From: W0P28-013 sp051878315
Lineage (GTDB): Bacteria; Bacteroidota; Bacteroidia; Bacteroidales; Paludibacteraceae
Assembly: GCA_051878315.1 (NCBI GenBank)
Contig: JBJEJW010000007.1
Coordinates: 27,878 to 91,877 of the forward strand
Length of the DNA: 64,000 nucleotides
Direction of reading: 5' to 3'
The notes beneath the pieces are model-generated. The model searched no databases. It was not told the origin of the DNA and saw only the letters and a program-made list of their open reading frames with translations. The first letter of the stretch is position 1, and every line of letters begins with the position of its first letter. Made by a program: the position numbers and the translations under genes. Positions 1 to 8,194 of the stretch are shown in pieces.

Positions 1-2280
1 GTTTTCAGTGTCAAAGCACCGTTGCTAACCAAAAACGAGGCCGTATGCATCGTGGGCAACTGTTCCGCACTTGGCGGTTGGCAAACCGACAAAGCACTGC
101 CGTTGGCATGCAATGGCACGCCGGAATGGACTACATGTGCCGAGATAGATGTCGCCGACGGCGATGTGCATTATAAATATGGTGTTTACGACCTCAAAAC
201 GAAAGCATTCCGTTATTTCGAAGAGGGCCCCGACCGCATAGTACCGGCTGCCGCGCCAAAACAACAAGTGGTTGTAACCGATACGTTCGCACGTTTTGGT
301 AATGCACTGTTTCATGGAGCCGGCGTCAGCATTCCGGTTTTCAGCCTGCGCTCGACACGCAGTTTCGGTGTCGGCGACTTCACTGATTTGAAACTGATGG
401 TCGATTGGGCGCGCCGCGTCGGCCTGAAACTAATACAGGTACTACCGCTCAACGACACTATCGGTACGCACACAGATGCCGATATTCTGCCGTATGCCGC
501 CATTTCAGCCTTTGCACTTAACCCGTTGTTTGTCGATTTGGAGAAAATCAAATTGCCCGAATCGCACGAATTGCAGCAAAAATATGCAACTGCACAACAG
601 CGTTTCAATGCACAACCGCTGGTCGATTTCTTGCCGGTATTGAATTACAAATTAGCCTATATTAAAGCCGCTTATCTGCAGCGTAAAAAAAACTTTTTGG
701 CCGATGCCGAGTTCAAAAAATTCTTTGCCGACAACATCTATTGGCTCAAACCGTATGCTGTCTATTGCTGCTTACGCGACAAGTTCAAAACCGGCGACTA
801 CACGCAATGGAACGATTTTGCACGCTACGATGACAAACAGATCGAGCCGCTGCTCAAACCGTCGCACCCGTGGTTCGACGAAATAGCCGTGCATTGGTTC
901 ACACAATATCAATTGCACCTGCAACTGAAAGAGGCCGTTGCTTATGCTCATGCCAACGGCGTGGTGCTCAAAGGTGATATTCCGATTGGCGTCAACCGTT
1001 TCAGTTGTGACACATGGTCAAATCCTGAATTGTTCAATATGGACATGAACGCCGGTGCACCGCCCGATATGTTCGCTATCAAGGGACAGAATTGGGAACT
1101 GCCAACATATAATTGGGAAGCCATCGAACGCACCGGTTTCGAATGGTGGAAGAAACGCTTTGAACAAATGTCGCGCTACTTCGATACATTCCGCATCGAC
1201 CATATATTAGGCTTTTTCCGCATTTGGCAAATTCCCACGCGCCATGTCGAAGGCATCATGGGTTATCTCAATCCGTCGATTCCGCTCTATGTCGATGAGT
1301 TCGAGAGTCGCGGTCTATGGTTCGATTACGAACGATTCACGAAACCGTATATTACCGACCAAATTCTATGGGACAACTTCGGCGAAGAAGCCGATTGGGT
1401 GCGCCAAAATTGTTTGTATATCGAATACGGATTCGCTTATCGTATCAAGCCTGAATATGCCTCGCAGGCTGCTGTGAAACAGATGCGTGACGAAGGTAAA
1501 ATTTCAGAACGCGTCATGTGGGGCTTATTCGACCTCATTTCGAATGTACTGCTGTTCGAAGTTCCCGGTAGCGAAGGTCGCCAATATTATCCGCGTTACG
1601 GCATGGAGTCGCTCTCGACATTCCACAACCTTAACGAACAACAGAAAAACGTATTCCGCGAACTATATGTCGATTATTTCTACCGTCGTCAGGACGCACG
1701 TTGGTACGAATCGGGTATGCGCAAACTGCCCGCTCTGAAACGTGCTACAAACATGTTGGTTTGTGGCGAAGATCTCGGTATGATGACGCATTGTGTAACG
1801 AGCGTGATGCGCGAACTTGGCATTTTGAGTCTCGAAATACAACGCGCTCCAAAAACCGATAAAATCGAATTCTTCCATCCCGCCGATGCACCGTATTTGT
1901 CGGTTGTAACGCCATCGACACATGATATGAGTACTATTCGCGGCTGGTGGGAAGAAGATCACGGTGTATCGCAGCGTTTCTACAATCACCAACTCGGTCA
2001 TTGGGGCGAGGCTCCTTACTTCTGCGAGTGGTGGATCAATCGTGATGTTATTGTGCAGCATCTCTATTCGCCGGCCATCTGGGCAATCTTCCAATGGCAG
2101 GATTTGATGGGTATGTCGCCCGAATTGCGCCGCGAAAATCCCAACGACGAACGCATCAACGTACCGTCGAACACCAAAGCAAGTTGGCGCTATCGTATGC
2201 ACATGAATTTGGAAGATTTGTTGCAGTGCGACGATTTCAATAATCACCTGCGCCATCTGGTACAACAGGCCGGCCGTTGA
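1..2280 (+). CDS. malQ: 4-alpha-glucanotransferase (amylomaltase) with CBM20, 5' end cut by window edge
   Basis: GH77 disproportionating enzyme that transfers alpha-1,4-glucan segments during maltodextrin and glycogen metabolism in the cytoplasm. The frame is open from base 1, so the true start lies outside the window; the TTG at 22 is internal. The visible 759 codons begin inside a starch-binding CBM20 fold (about codons 1-95), followed by the GH77 barrel. Seen motifs: RSTRSFGVGDF, GDIPIGVNRFSCDTW, the nucleophile Asp in RIDHILGFFR (about codon 400), the acid/base Glu in GEDLGMM (about 590) and the Asp in THDMSTIRGWW (about 642). Bacteroidales homologues usually carry two CBM20 modules, so probably one more module is missing upstream. 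A terminator follows directly, so it is the last gene of its transcript. Confidence 0.95.
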   Translation, partial: VFSVKAPLLTKNEAVCIVGNCSALGGWQTDKALPLACNGTPEWTTCAEIDVADGDVHYKYGVYDLKTKAFRYFEEGPDRIVPAAAPKQQVVVTDTFARFGNALFHGAGVSIPVFSLRSTRSFGVGDFTDLKLMVDWARRVGLKLIQVLPLNDTIGTHTDADILPYAAISAFALNPLFVDLEKIKLPESHELQQKYATAQQRFNAQPLVDFLPVLNYKLAYIKAAYLQRKKNFLADAEFKKFFADNIYWLKPYAVYCCLRDKFKTGDYTQWNDFARYDDKQIEPLLKPSHPWFDEIAVHWFTQYQLHLQLKEAVAYAHANGVVLKGDIPIGVNRFSCDTWSNPELFNMDMNAGAPPDMFAIKGQNWELPTYNWEAIERTGFEWWKKRFEQMSRYFDTFRIDHILGFFRIWQIPTRHVEGIMGYLNPSIPLYVDEFESRGLWFDYERFTKPYITDQILWDNFGEEADWVRQNCLYIEYGFAYRIKPEYASQAAVKQMRDEGKISERVMWGLFDLISNVLLFEVPGSEGRQYYPRYGMESLSTFHNLNEQQKNVFRELYVDYFYRRQDARWYESGMRKLPALKRATNMLVCGEDLGMMTHCVTSVMRELGILSLEIQRAPKTDKIEFFHPADAPYLSVVTPSTHDMSTIRGWWEEDHGVSQRFYNHQLGHWGEAPYFCEWWINRDVIVQHLYSPAIWAIFQWQDLMGMSPELRRENPNDERINVPSNTKASWRYRMHMNLEDLLQCDDFNNHLRHLVQQAGR

Positions 2281-2301
2281 ATGATTACACGGTTTGCATG
2301 C

Positions 2302-2333
2302 AAAAAAAATCTCACAGACGTGAGATTTTTTTT
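2302..2333 (+). terminator. Intrinsic terminator after malQ
   Basis: Stem ATCTCAC / GTGAGAT with an AGAC loop, flanked by A8 and T8. It lies between malQ and the export genes. It also argues that the long open frame starting at 2277 is not the real start of the next gene. Confidence 0.85.
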
Positions 2334-2364
2334 GTAAATCGGTCGAGAAATCAAAATAAATGCG

Positions 2365-2372
2365 TATTTTTG
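2365..2372 (+). promoter_or_regulatory. Bacteroidota -7 element (TATTTTTG) for the export unit
   Basis: TATTTTTG matches TAnnTTTG. It lies about 20-30 bases before the proposed TTG start of the first OPX gene and just after the malQ terminator. No convincing -33 TTTG was seen. Confidence 0.55.
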
Positions 2373-2390
2373 CAAGCTAATTGGGAAAAA

Positions 2391-3209
2391 TTGCTCTTGA
2401 TACTTGATAAACGTAAATATTGGTTTTATTTGCTCCCTGTGTTGTGCTTATGTGTTTCGTGTATGTCGACGCGCAAACTTAACTATTTGCAGCCTGCCGG
2501 GCATGGCATACCCGAATATGCCGACACGATAGAATACCAAGATTACAAATTGCAAAAAGGCGATTATCTGTACATTCAAATCTATTCGCCTAATCCCGAC
2601 GAAGTAGCAACGTACAATGGTTATATATCGCAAAACAATAACTCGCGCATTGACAATACTGATGTTGCTACGGCACGATTATATATGTACCTGATAGGAG
2701 AAGACGGCTGCATCAATTATCCGTATGTTGGCAAAATTCCAGCACTTGGCAAAACAACACGCGAAGTGAAATTTGCATTGGAAGATGCGTTACGCGAATC
2801 GGTTTCAACCTTTTCGGTCGATGTAAAACTCTCCAATCGTTCATTTTCTATTTTGGGCGAATCGGGTTCGGGACGATTCAATATTCCTAAAGAGAAATTG
2901 AATATTTTTCAGGCCTTAGCCATGTGTGGCGATATGTCGCACTATGCCAAACGCAATGAAATACAGATTATTCGGCAAACCGAAACCGGCACTGTAGTGC
3001 GCACTTTCGATTTACGCACGCAGTCCATCATCAATTCCGAATTTTATTATATTCAGCCTAACGATGTGATTTACGTGCCGTTCGACAACGCTAAATTCTT
3101 TGGTGTTCAGCATTTTACGGGCATTTTATCGCTAACAATGTCCACTATTTCGTTTGGTGTATTTATATATGGTATTGTAACAATGATAACCTCCGCTGTA
3201 GCACAATGA
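2391..3209 (+). CDS. Polysaccharide export (OPX/Wza-type) lipoprotein 1
   Basis: Outer-membrane polysaccharide export protein. The open frame extends up to 2277, but a terminator and promoter lie inside that part, so the likely start is TTG at 2391 or 2397; the first in-frame ATG downstream falls just after the lipoprotein cysteine. The N-terminus is a basic and hydrophobic signal ending in LCVSC, a relaxed Bacteroidota lipobox. A PES-type segment follows (LQKGDYLYIQIYSP), then SLBB-like sequence (SFSILGESGSGRFNIPKE), and a hydrophobic C-terminal helix (FTGILSLTMSTISFGVFIYG) like the OPX membrane-spanning end. It overlaps the next gene by ATGA. Start confidence is only moderate; family confidence is high. 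Confidence 0.82.
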   Translation: MLLILDKRKYWFYLLPVLCLCVSCMSTRKLNYLQPAGHGIPEYADTIEYQDYKLQKGDYLYIQIYSPNPDEVATYNGYISQNNNSRIDNTDVATARLYMYLIGEDGCINYPYVGKIPALGKTTREVKFALEDALRESVSTFSVDVKLSNRSFSILGESGSGRFNIPKEKLNIFQALAMCGDMSHYAKRNEIQIIRQTETGTVVRTFDLRTQSIINSEFYYIQPNDVIYVPFDNAKFFGVQHFTGILSLTMSTISFGVFIYGIVTMITSAVAQ

Positions 3210-3961
3210 AAAAATGGGTTAACATAATGTGTTACGCATGCATATTGATGCTGACAACATCGTGCTATACTCGTCGGGCAGTAGGATTATTGCAGGAACG
3301 CGATAATCTGCCAGAGTACGATCGCGGACTTTATCAAGAGTACCGTCTGCGCAAAAACGATGAACTAACTTTGCGTATCATCTCGGCCGACAAAACATCG
3401 GTAGCCATGTTTGGCGGTACCCAAAATGGGGGAATGTCCTCCAATAATACCGTTTACCGCATCTATGAGGACGGTACTGTCGATATACCGTTTTTGAGTC
3501 ACATCCCATTGGAAGGCATGACATTGGAAGAAGCTGAGAATTTTTTAACCGATCAGATGAAACCTTACATTCCCGACGTACAGGTGAAGTTAGCTTTGTC
3601 AACCAGCACGTTTTGCGTGATAGGCGATGCAGGACGCGGTTATTTCAATATTTATAAAGAGCGAATGACAATTTATCAGGCCTTGGCATTGTCCGGCGGT
3701 GTGAACGAATCCGGCGATATTGGGCATATCAAAATTGTGCGCGAGACCAATGAAGGTACTAAAATCGTATCATTCGATTTACGATCAAAAAGTTTAATCG
3801 ATTCCGAATACTACTACGTTTACCCGAACGACATTATCTATGTCGATGTTACTCCGAAACGTTTTTGGGCAGTCAACTCCTATTCCGGTTTTTTGAGCGT
3901 TATCACTTCGTCGTTGTCGTTGCTGCTGACAGTGTGGAATCTGGTCGTTACCTATCAATAA
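3206..3961 (+). CDS. Polysaccharide export (OPX/Wza-type) lipoprotein 2
   Basis: Second OPX protein (251 residues), clearly related to the preceding one: same order of lipobox (LTTSC near residue 20), export domain (LRKNDELTLRIISADK), SLBB-like segment (FCVIGDAGRGYFNIYKERMTIYQALALSGG) and hydrophobic C-terminal helix (FLSVITSSLSLLLTVWNLVV). Both carry the phrase 'FDLR..S.I.SE.YY..PNDIIYV'. The ATG overlaps the stop of the first OPX gene, showing translational coupling. The tandem pair suggests duplication and possibly a hetero-oligomeric export channel, which is inference. The partner kinase gene starts 12 bases downstream. Confidence 0.88.
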   Translation: MKKWVNIMCYACILMLTTSCYTRRAVGLLQERDNLPEYDRGLYQEYRLRKNDELTLRIISADKTSVAMFGGTQNGGMSSNNTVYRIYEDGTVDIPFLSHIPLEGMTLEEAENFLTDQMKPYIPDVQVKLALSTSTFCVIGDAGRGYFNIYKERMTIYQALALSGGVNESGDIGHIKIVRETNEGTKIVSFDLRSKSLIDSEYYYVYPNDIIYVDVTPKRFWAVNSYSGFLSVITSSLSLLLTVWNLVVTYQ

Positions 3962-3973
3962 ACAGAATGAATT

Positions 3974-6379
3974 ATGGCACAAGACACAAATTATACACAA
4001 CCACAATTACCTGTTAATGCCGACGATGATGAAGAATCTTCATTCAATATCATGGAATGGGTCGGCCTATTCCTGCATAATTGGTACTTGCTCGTGGTTG
4101 GACTGATTGTCGGTGTAGGATTAGCCTATTACCAAAATCGCAGTTGGACACCGCAATATGCCACCGAAATGAAGATGCTGATTGAGGATAATACTGCCAA
4201 TCAGTATAGTTTTATGCAAGGATTCAGTGCCGGCGGAACATATCGTAATAGCAATAATCAACTATTTTTGTTGCGTTCGTACAGCATGATGCGCAATACG
4301 GTCGAGAGTTTGCCATTCGATGTGGAATACTACACACGCGGTCGTTTCAAAACCACATCGCTTTACGGGCGTGCGCCTATCTCTATCGAACACGATTACT
4401 TGAGCGAGGCGGCATATGGATACGAATATGTGTTCGAAACTCTTGGAACCGATAGTTTTACTATCAGCACCAATGTGGATGACAATCCAATCGTGATACG
4501 CGGACGTTTCGAAGTCCCATTTGAACATTCATTGATGTTTGCCACAGTACATCGGCAGGCATCGTTGGACGGATATCAGCGTTTCTTGTTCTGTTTTCGC
4601 ACGGTTGAATCGCTCGAAGAGGAATTTTATACCCGTCTTGGTGTCGGTTGGGCTGACGAGATGTCGTCCGTGCTTAACATCTCGTTGGTAAGCAATAATC
4701 CGGCACGCGATGTCGATTTTCTAAACAAATTGGCAGAGAAATACATTGAAAATAATTTAGAGAAGAAAAATGCCGAAGCTATTCGTACCATCGAATTTAT
4801 CGACGAGCAATTGGAACAAATTGCTGTTTCCTTGTCTGAATCCGAAGGACGATTACGCTCGTTCCGTCGCGAAAACAACATCATTGACGTGAATAGTTAC
4901 ATGGGAACGGTTGCATCCAAAATGTCGGGTTTAGCCGAACAACGCATTGCACTCGAACAAAAAGAACGTTATTTCAAATATCTGTCTAACTATCTGAAAG
5001 ATAATATCGTAGAAGACGTCCTTGTGGCGCCGACAAGCATCGGTGTTTCCGATCCCACTTTGCTCGATTTGGTGAGTCAATACAATAAATTGCAACTCGA
5101 CCGTTCCGAAATCGGAATCAAAAATCCGAACTACGAACGTTATACCAAACAGATGCAACAAGTGCGCGAAATGTTGCTCGAAGTATTGCGCAATGTACGT
5201 AGCGTGTACGACCTCGACCGTGCCAACTACGAAGAAGAATATCAACGTGCGTTAGCTGAAAGTCGCGAACTGCCGGCCAAAGAAAACGAAATGATAAACT
5301 TGGAGCGCGACTACAAAATCAACGATAGTTATTACACTTTTTTGTTGCAAAAACGCAGCGAAGCCCAAATACGCAAAGCTTCCAACGTACCTGACAATTC
5401 AGTGCTGCAGCCGGCACGCATCGGCGGTGTTATCAATAGCGGATCAACTACAAAAACCTATACTACTTACGCCCTCATCGGGCTGCTTATTCCTGCGGCA
5501 TTCATCGTATTGCGCGAATTGCTGAATTTCACCATCCGTAGCGAAAAAGATATTGCCAAATCAATACGCTATTTCCCGCTTATCGGTAGCATACGGCACA
5601 CCAAAACGAACAGCGAAAACCCCGTACTATCCATTCAAAGTACAAAATCGGCGTTCACCGAATCGTTACGCGGCATACGCACTCGCCTTGAGTCGATAGC
5701 ACAACGCAAAGCCCCAATAACTGTATTGATAACATCAGCCGAGTCGGGCGATGGCAAAACCTACTTTTCCGCCAATATGGCCGGCGTTTATGGTTTGATA
5801 AGTCACAAGACAATTTTAATAGACTTGGATTTACGCAAGCCCAGCGTTGCACCATTGTTGCATAAACATCACAAAGGTGTGACACACTATTTAATAGGTG
5901 ATATTTCGTTGGACGAGGCCATTATTCACGACGAGAAACTTGGTTTCGACATACTGCTCGGAGGAACGGTACCTCCAAATCCCGGCGAGTTGCTGCGCTC
6001 CGAAAAATTACACGCTGCACTTGACGAACTAAAACGACGTTACGATTATATTATCATTGATACCAGCCCGTTAGGATTGGTAGCCGACGCATTTGCTCTC
6101 ACACAACAGGTCGATGTTACACTCCTCATAGCCCGTTGCGCCAAAACCAATAAAACGTTCTTTAGGAGCTTTACCGAGCGCATCAAAGACGATAATTTAG
6201 AAAACGCCTATATCGTACTAAACGATGTCGATCTGAAAAAACTTGGGAAATACGGCTATGGATACGGCTATGGATACGGCTATGGCTATGGTTACGGTTA
6301 TTATGGCGGAGGCAAAAAATCGAAAAAGCACAAAGATAGTTATTATGTAAAAGCCGACTTCGAAGAAGATGATGAGTAA
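3974..6379 (+). CDS. Polysaccharide co-polymerase with tyrosine autokinase domain (Wzc-type BY-kinase)
   Basis: Inner-membrane protein that sets polysaccharide chain length and phosphorylates its own C-terminal tyrosines. 801 residues: Wzz domain with TM1 near 38-55, long periplasmic coiled coil (about 240-460), TM2 near 495-515, then the BY-kinase. Walker A is SAESGDGKT (about 587-595), Walker A' is LIDLDLRKPS (about 615-624), Walker B is YIIIDTSPLG (about 690-700). The tail has a run of alternating Tyr-Gly from about residue 760, then KKSKKHKDSYYV and an acidic end. The Tyr-Gly run is coded by a 12-base tandem repeat (separate entry). It follows the two OPX genes in one unit; no glycosyltransferases are nearby. 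Confidence 0.93.
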   Translation: MAQDTNYTQPQLPVNADDDEESSFNIMEWVGLFLHNWYLLVVGLIVGVGLAYYQNRSWTPQYATEMKMLIEDNTANQYSFMQGFSAGGTYRNSNNQLFLLRSYSMMRNTVESLPFDVEYYTRGRFKTTSLYGRAPISIEHDYLSEAAYGYEYVFETLGTDSFTISTNVDDNPIVIRGRFEVPFEHSLMFATVHRQASLDGYQRFLFCFRTVESLEEEFYTRLGVGWADEMSSVLNISLVSNNPARDVDFLNKLAEKYIENNLEKKNAEAIRTIEFIDEQLEQIAVSLSESEGRLRSFRRENNIIDVNSYMGTVASKMSGLAEQRIALEQKERYFKYLSNYLKDNIVEDVLVAPTSIGVSDPTLLDLVSQYNKLQLDRSEIGIKNPNYERYTKQMQQVREMLLEVLRNVRSVYDLDRANYEEEYQRALAESRELPAKENEMINLERDYKINDSYYTFLLQKRSEAQIRKASNVPDNSVLQPARIGGVINSGSTTKTYTTYALIGLLIPAAFIVLRELLNFTIRSEKDIAKSIRYFPLIGSIRHTKTNSENPVLSIQSTKSAFTESLRGIRTRLESIAQRKAPITVLITSAESGDGKTYFSANMAGVYGLISHKTILIDLDLRKPSVAPLLHKHHKGVTHYLIGDISLDEAIIHDEKLGFDILLGGTVPPNPGELLRSEKLHAALDELKRRYDYIIIDTSPLGLVADAFALTQQVDVTLLIARCAKTNKTFFRSFTERIKDDNLENAYIVLNDVDLKKLGKYGYGYGYGYGYGYGYGYYGGGKKSKKHKDSYYVKADFEEDDE
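6251..6306 (+). repeat. 12-base tandem repeat coding the Tyr-Gly tail of the tyrosine kinase
   Basis: Two exact copies of TACGGCTATGGA are followed by near copies (TACGGCTATGGC, TATGGTTACGGT). The unit is a multiple of three, so gain or loss of copies would change the number of phosphorylatable tyrosines without shifting the frame. Confidence 0.8.
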
Positions 6380-6449
6380 CAAAAATGTTATATATAATAT
6401 ATTGATAATCAATAAATTTGAAATTTTTAGAAAATATTTTCGTTACAAG

Positions 6450-6481
6450 TTTGCGCGTTACAAAAAATAGTTGTACCTTTG
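6450..6481 (+). promoter_or_regulatory. Promoter of the rpmB-rpmG-DUF4295 operon
   Basis: TTTG at 6450-6453 and TACCTTTG at 6474-6481, separated by 20 bases: a textbook Bacteroidota -33/-7 pair. It sits 45 bases before rpmB. The preceding 6380-6450 is AT-rich and no terminator was recognised there. Confidence 0.8.
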
Positions 6482-6525
6482 CACACTCATTTTGGAATAA
6501 TAAATAACTTATAAATATAAGTAAA

Positions 6526-6786
6526 ATGTCAAAGATTTGTCAGATTACCGGTAAAAAAGCAATGATAGGAAACAACGTTTCACACTCGAAACGTCGCACC
6601 AAACGCTCGTTTGACCTGAATTTGTTTTCTAAAAAGTTCTATTATGTAGAACAACAATGTTGGATTAGCCTGCGCTTGTCGGCTGCAGGTCTTCGCACTA
6701 TCAATAAGAAAGGGTTGGATGCCGCTTTGAAAGATGCGGTTGCTGCCGGATATTGCGATTGGAAAGATATTCGTATAATCGCTTAA
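6526..6786 (+). CDS. rpmB: Large ribosomal subunit protein bL28
   Basis: 86 residues, starting MSKICQITGKKAMIGNNVSHS, the family hallmark; then SKRRTKRSFDLNL and ISLRLSAAGLRTINKKGLDAAL. It is a component of the 50S subunit. Length and order (rpmB, rpmG, DUF4295, ftsY) are the usual Bacteroidota arrangement. It is the first gene after a strong promoter; rpmG begins 18 bases after its stop. Confidence 0.97.
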   Translation: MSKICQITGKKAMIGNNVSHSKRRTKRSFDLNLFSKKFYYVEQQCWISLRLSAAGLRTINKKGLDAALKDAVAAGYCDWKDIRIIA

Positions 6787-6790
6787 TTTT

Positions 6791-6807
6791 AGGAGGAACG
6801 TACAGTG
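6791..6807 (+). promoter_or_regulatory. Strong Shine-Dalgarno site deciding a GTG start for rpmG
   Basis: AGGAGG at 6791-6796 is followed after 8 bases by GTG at 6805. Strong Shine-Dalgarno sequences are rare in Bacteroidota, so this one stands out and fixes the non-ATG start. Confidence 0.75.
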
Positions 6808-6993
6808 GCTAAAAAGAACAAAGAGGCACGTGTGCAAGTAATTTTGGAATGCACGGAGCACAAAGACAGCGGCATGCCGGGTACATCGCGTTACATCACC
6901 ACAAAAAACCGTAAGAATACACCGGAACGCTTGGAGTTGAAAAAATACAACCCGATTTTGAAAAGGGTAACTGTTCACAGAGAAATAAAATAA
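6805..6993 (+). CDS. rpmG: Large ribosomal subunit protein bL33
   Basis: 62 residues (AKKNKEARVQVILECTEHK... through YITTKNRKNTPERLELKKYNP). This is the zinc-free type, since the paired CxxC motifs are absent and only one Cys is present. It begins at GTG behind an AGGAGG site. It is the second gene of the rpmB operon and is followed after 15 bases by the DUF4295 gene. Confidence 0.96.
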   Translation: MAKKNKEARVQVILECTEHKDSGMPGTSRYITTKNRKNTPERLELKKYNPILKRVTVHREIK

Positions 6994-7008
6994 TAAAGTG
7001 TTTCAACT

Positions 7009-7161
7009 ATGGCAAAGAAAGTAGTAGCATCGTTGCAAAAAGGTGAAGGTCGTGGTTGGTCGAAAGTAATCAAAATGGTGAAATCGCCCAAAACAGGCGC
7101 TTATGTCTTTCAAGAAGAAATGGTTTTGAACGAGAAGGTGAAAGATTATTTTGCAAAATAA
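7009..7161 (+). CDS. DUF4295 small protein, ribosomal protein bL38 of Bacteroidota
   Basis: 50 residues, found by reading between rpmG and ftsY: MAKKVVASLQKGEGRGWSKV, then a Lys-rich middle (KMVKSPKTGAY) and an end in NEKVKDYFAK. It is highly basic and matches the Bacteroidota-specific DUF4295 family, always placed after rpmG. From memory, structural work on the Flavobacterium johnsoniae ribosome assigned a lineage-specific protein bL38; I believe it is this family, but could not check. Operon position with two ribosomal proteins supports a ribosomal role in any case. Confidence 0.88.
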   Translation: MAKKVVASLQKGEGRGWSKVIKMVKSPKTGAYVFQEEMVLNEKVKDYFAK

Positions 7162-7193
7162 TAATAGTTTGACCTTTGATTATAACACGAAGG

Positions 7194-7225
7194 AATCCTT
7201 GTATCGGCCGATATGAGGATTTTTT
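7194..7225 (+). terminator. Hairpin with T-run between DUF4295 and ftsY
   Basis: AATCCT pairs with AGGATT, and an inner TATC/GATA extends the stem; T6 follows. It stands 18 bases before the ftsY ATG and no clear promoter lies between, so it may act as a partial terminator that lowers ftsY expression relative to the ribosomal genes. Confidence 0.6.
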
Positions 7226-7243
7226 GTTAAAAACTTTAGATAT

Positions 7244-8194
7244 ATGGGATTATTCGGATTGTTTAGTAAAGAAAAAAAACAGGTGCTCGACCAAGGATTG
7301 CAAAAAACCAAAGAGGGTGTTTTTGCGAAATTGGCACGCGCTGTTGCCGGCAAATCAAAAGTGGACGACGATGTGCTTGATGGATTGGAAGAAGCATTGA
7401 TAACGTCGGATGTGGGTGTCGAAACAACACTGAACATTATAGAACGCATCGAAAAACGCGTGGCGCGTGACAAATATGTCAACACTTCGGAATTGAATGC
7501 CATCCTGCGTGAAGAAGTTGTGGCTTTGCTTACCGAAAACGAGCATGGAGAACAAAGTGATTTTGCAGCGCCGCTACCGGCTAAACCGTATGTTATTATG
7601 GTTGTCGGCGTAAATGGTGTTGGTAAAACAACGACCATAGGCAAGTTGGCTTATCAGTACAAAAAAGCCGGCAAAAAAGTCTATTTGGGTGCCGCCGATA
7701 CCTTTCGGGCTGCTGCCGTCGAACAGTTGTGCATTTGGGGCGAACGCGTGGGTGTGCCTGTGGTCAAACAAAAAATGGGTGCCGACCCCGCTTCGGTGGC
7801 TTACGACACGCTGATGTCTGCCAAAGCCAACGATGCCGATGTGGTACTGATCGATACAGCCGGACGCTTGCACAATAAAGTCAATCTGATGAACGAATTG
7901 ACAAAAATACGTAATGTGATGAGCAAGGTGATTCCCGATACGCCACACGAGGTGTTGCTGGTGCTCGATGGCTCGACGGGACAGAACGCATTTGAACAGG
8001 CTAAACAATTTACGAAAGCAACGCAGGTAACGTCGTTGGCTATCACCAAATTAGACGGTACGGCCAAAGGCGGCGTAGTTATCGGTATTTCCGATCAATT
8101 TAAAATTCCGGTTAAATACATCGGCTTGGGCGAAGGAATGGAACATTTGCAAGTGTTCGACAAGTCGGAATTTGTCGATTCGTTGTTGGGCTGA
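7244..8194 (+). CDS. ftsY: Signal recognition particle receptor GTPase FtsY
   Basis: 316 residues; docks SRP-ribosome complexes at the membrane for co-translational insertion. It has a short N-terminal region (MGLFGLFSKEKK), the NG domain four-helix part, then G1 GVNGVGKTTTIGKLA (about 126-140), a DTFRAAAVEQL motif, DTAGRLHNK, TKLDGTAKGG and a C-terminal GLGEGMEHLQVF. The large acidic A domain of enterobacterial FtsY is missing, as is usual in Bacteroidota. The stop overlaps the rimO start (TGATG). Confidence 0.97.
   Translation: MGLFGLFSKEKKQVLDQGLQKTKEGVFAKLARAVAGKSKVDDDVLDGLEEALITSDVGVETTLNIIERIEKRVARDKYVNTSELNAILREEVVALLTENEHGEQSDFAAPLPAKPYVIMVVGVNGVGKTTTIGKLAYQYKKAGKKVYLGAADTFRAAAVEQLCIWGERVGVPVVKQKMGADPASVAYDTLMSAKANDADVVLIDTAGRLHNKVNLMNELTKIRNVMSKVIPDTPHEVLLVLDGSTGQNAFEQAKQFTKATQVTSLAITKLDGTAKGGVVIGISDQFKIPVKYIGLGEGMEHLQVFDKSEFVDSLLG

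Noticed and set aside
2277..2390. Longer N-terminus for the first OPX lipoprotein
   Set aside because: It would translate through the malQ terminator and the promoter; the signal peptide only starts after 2390.
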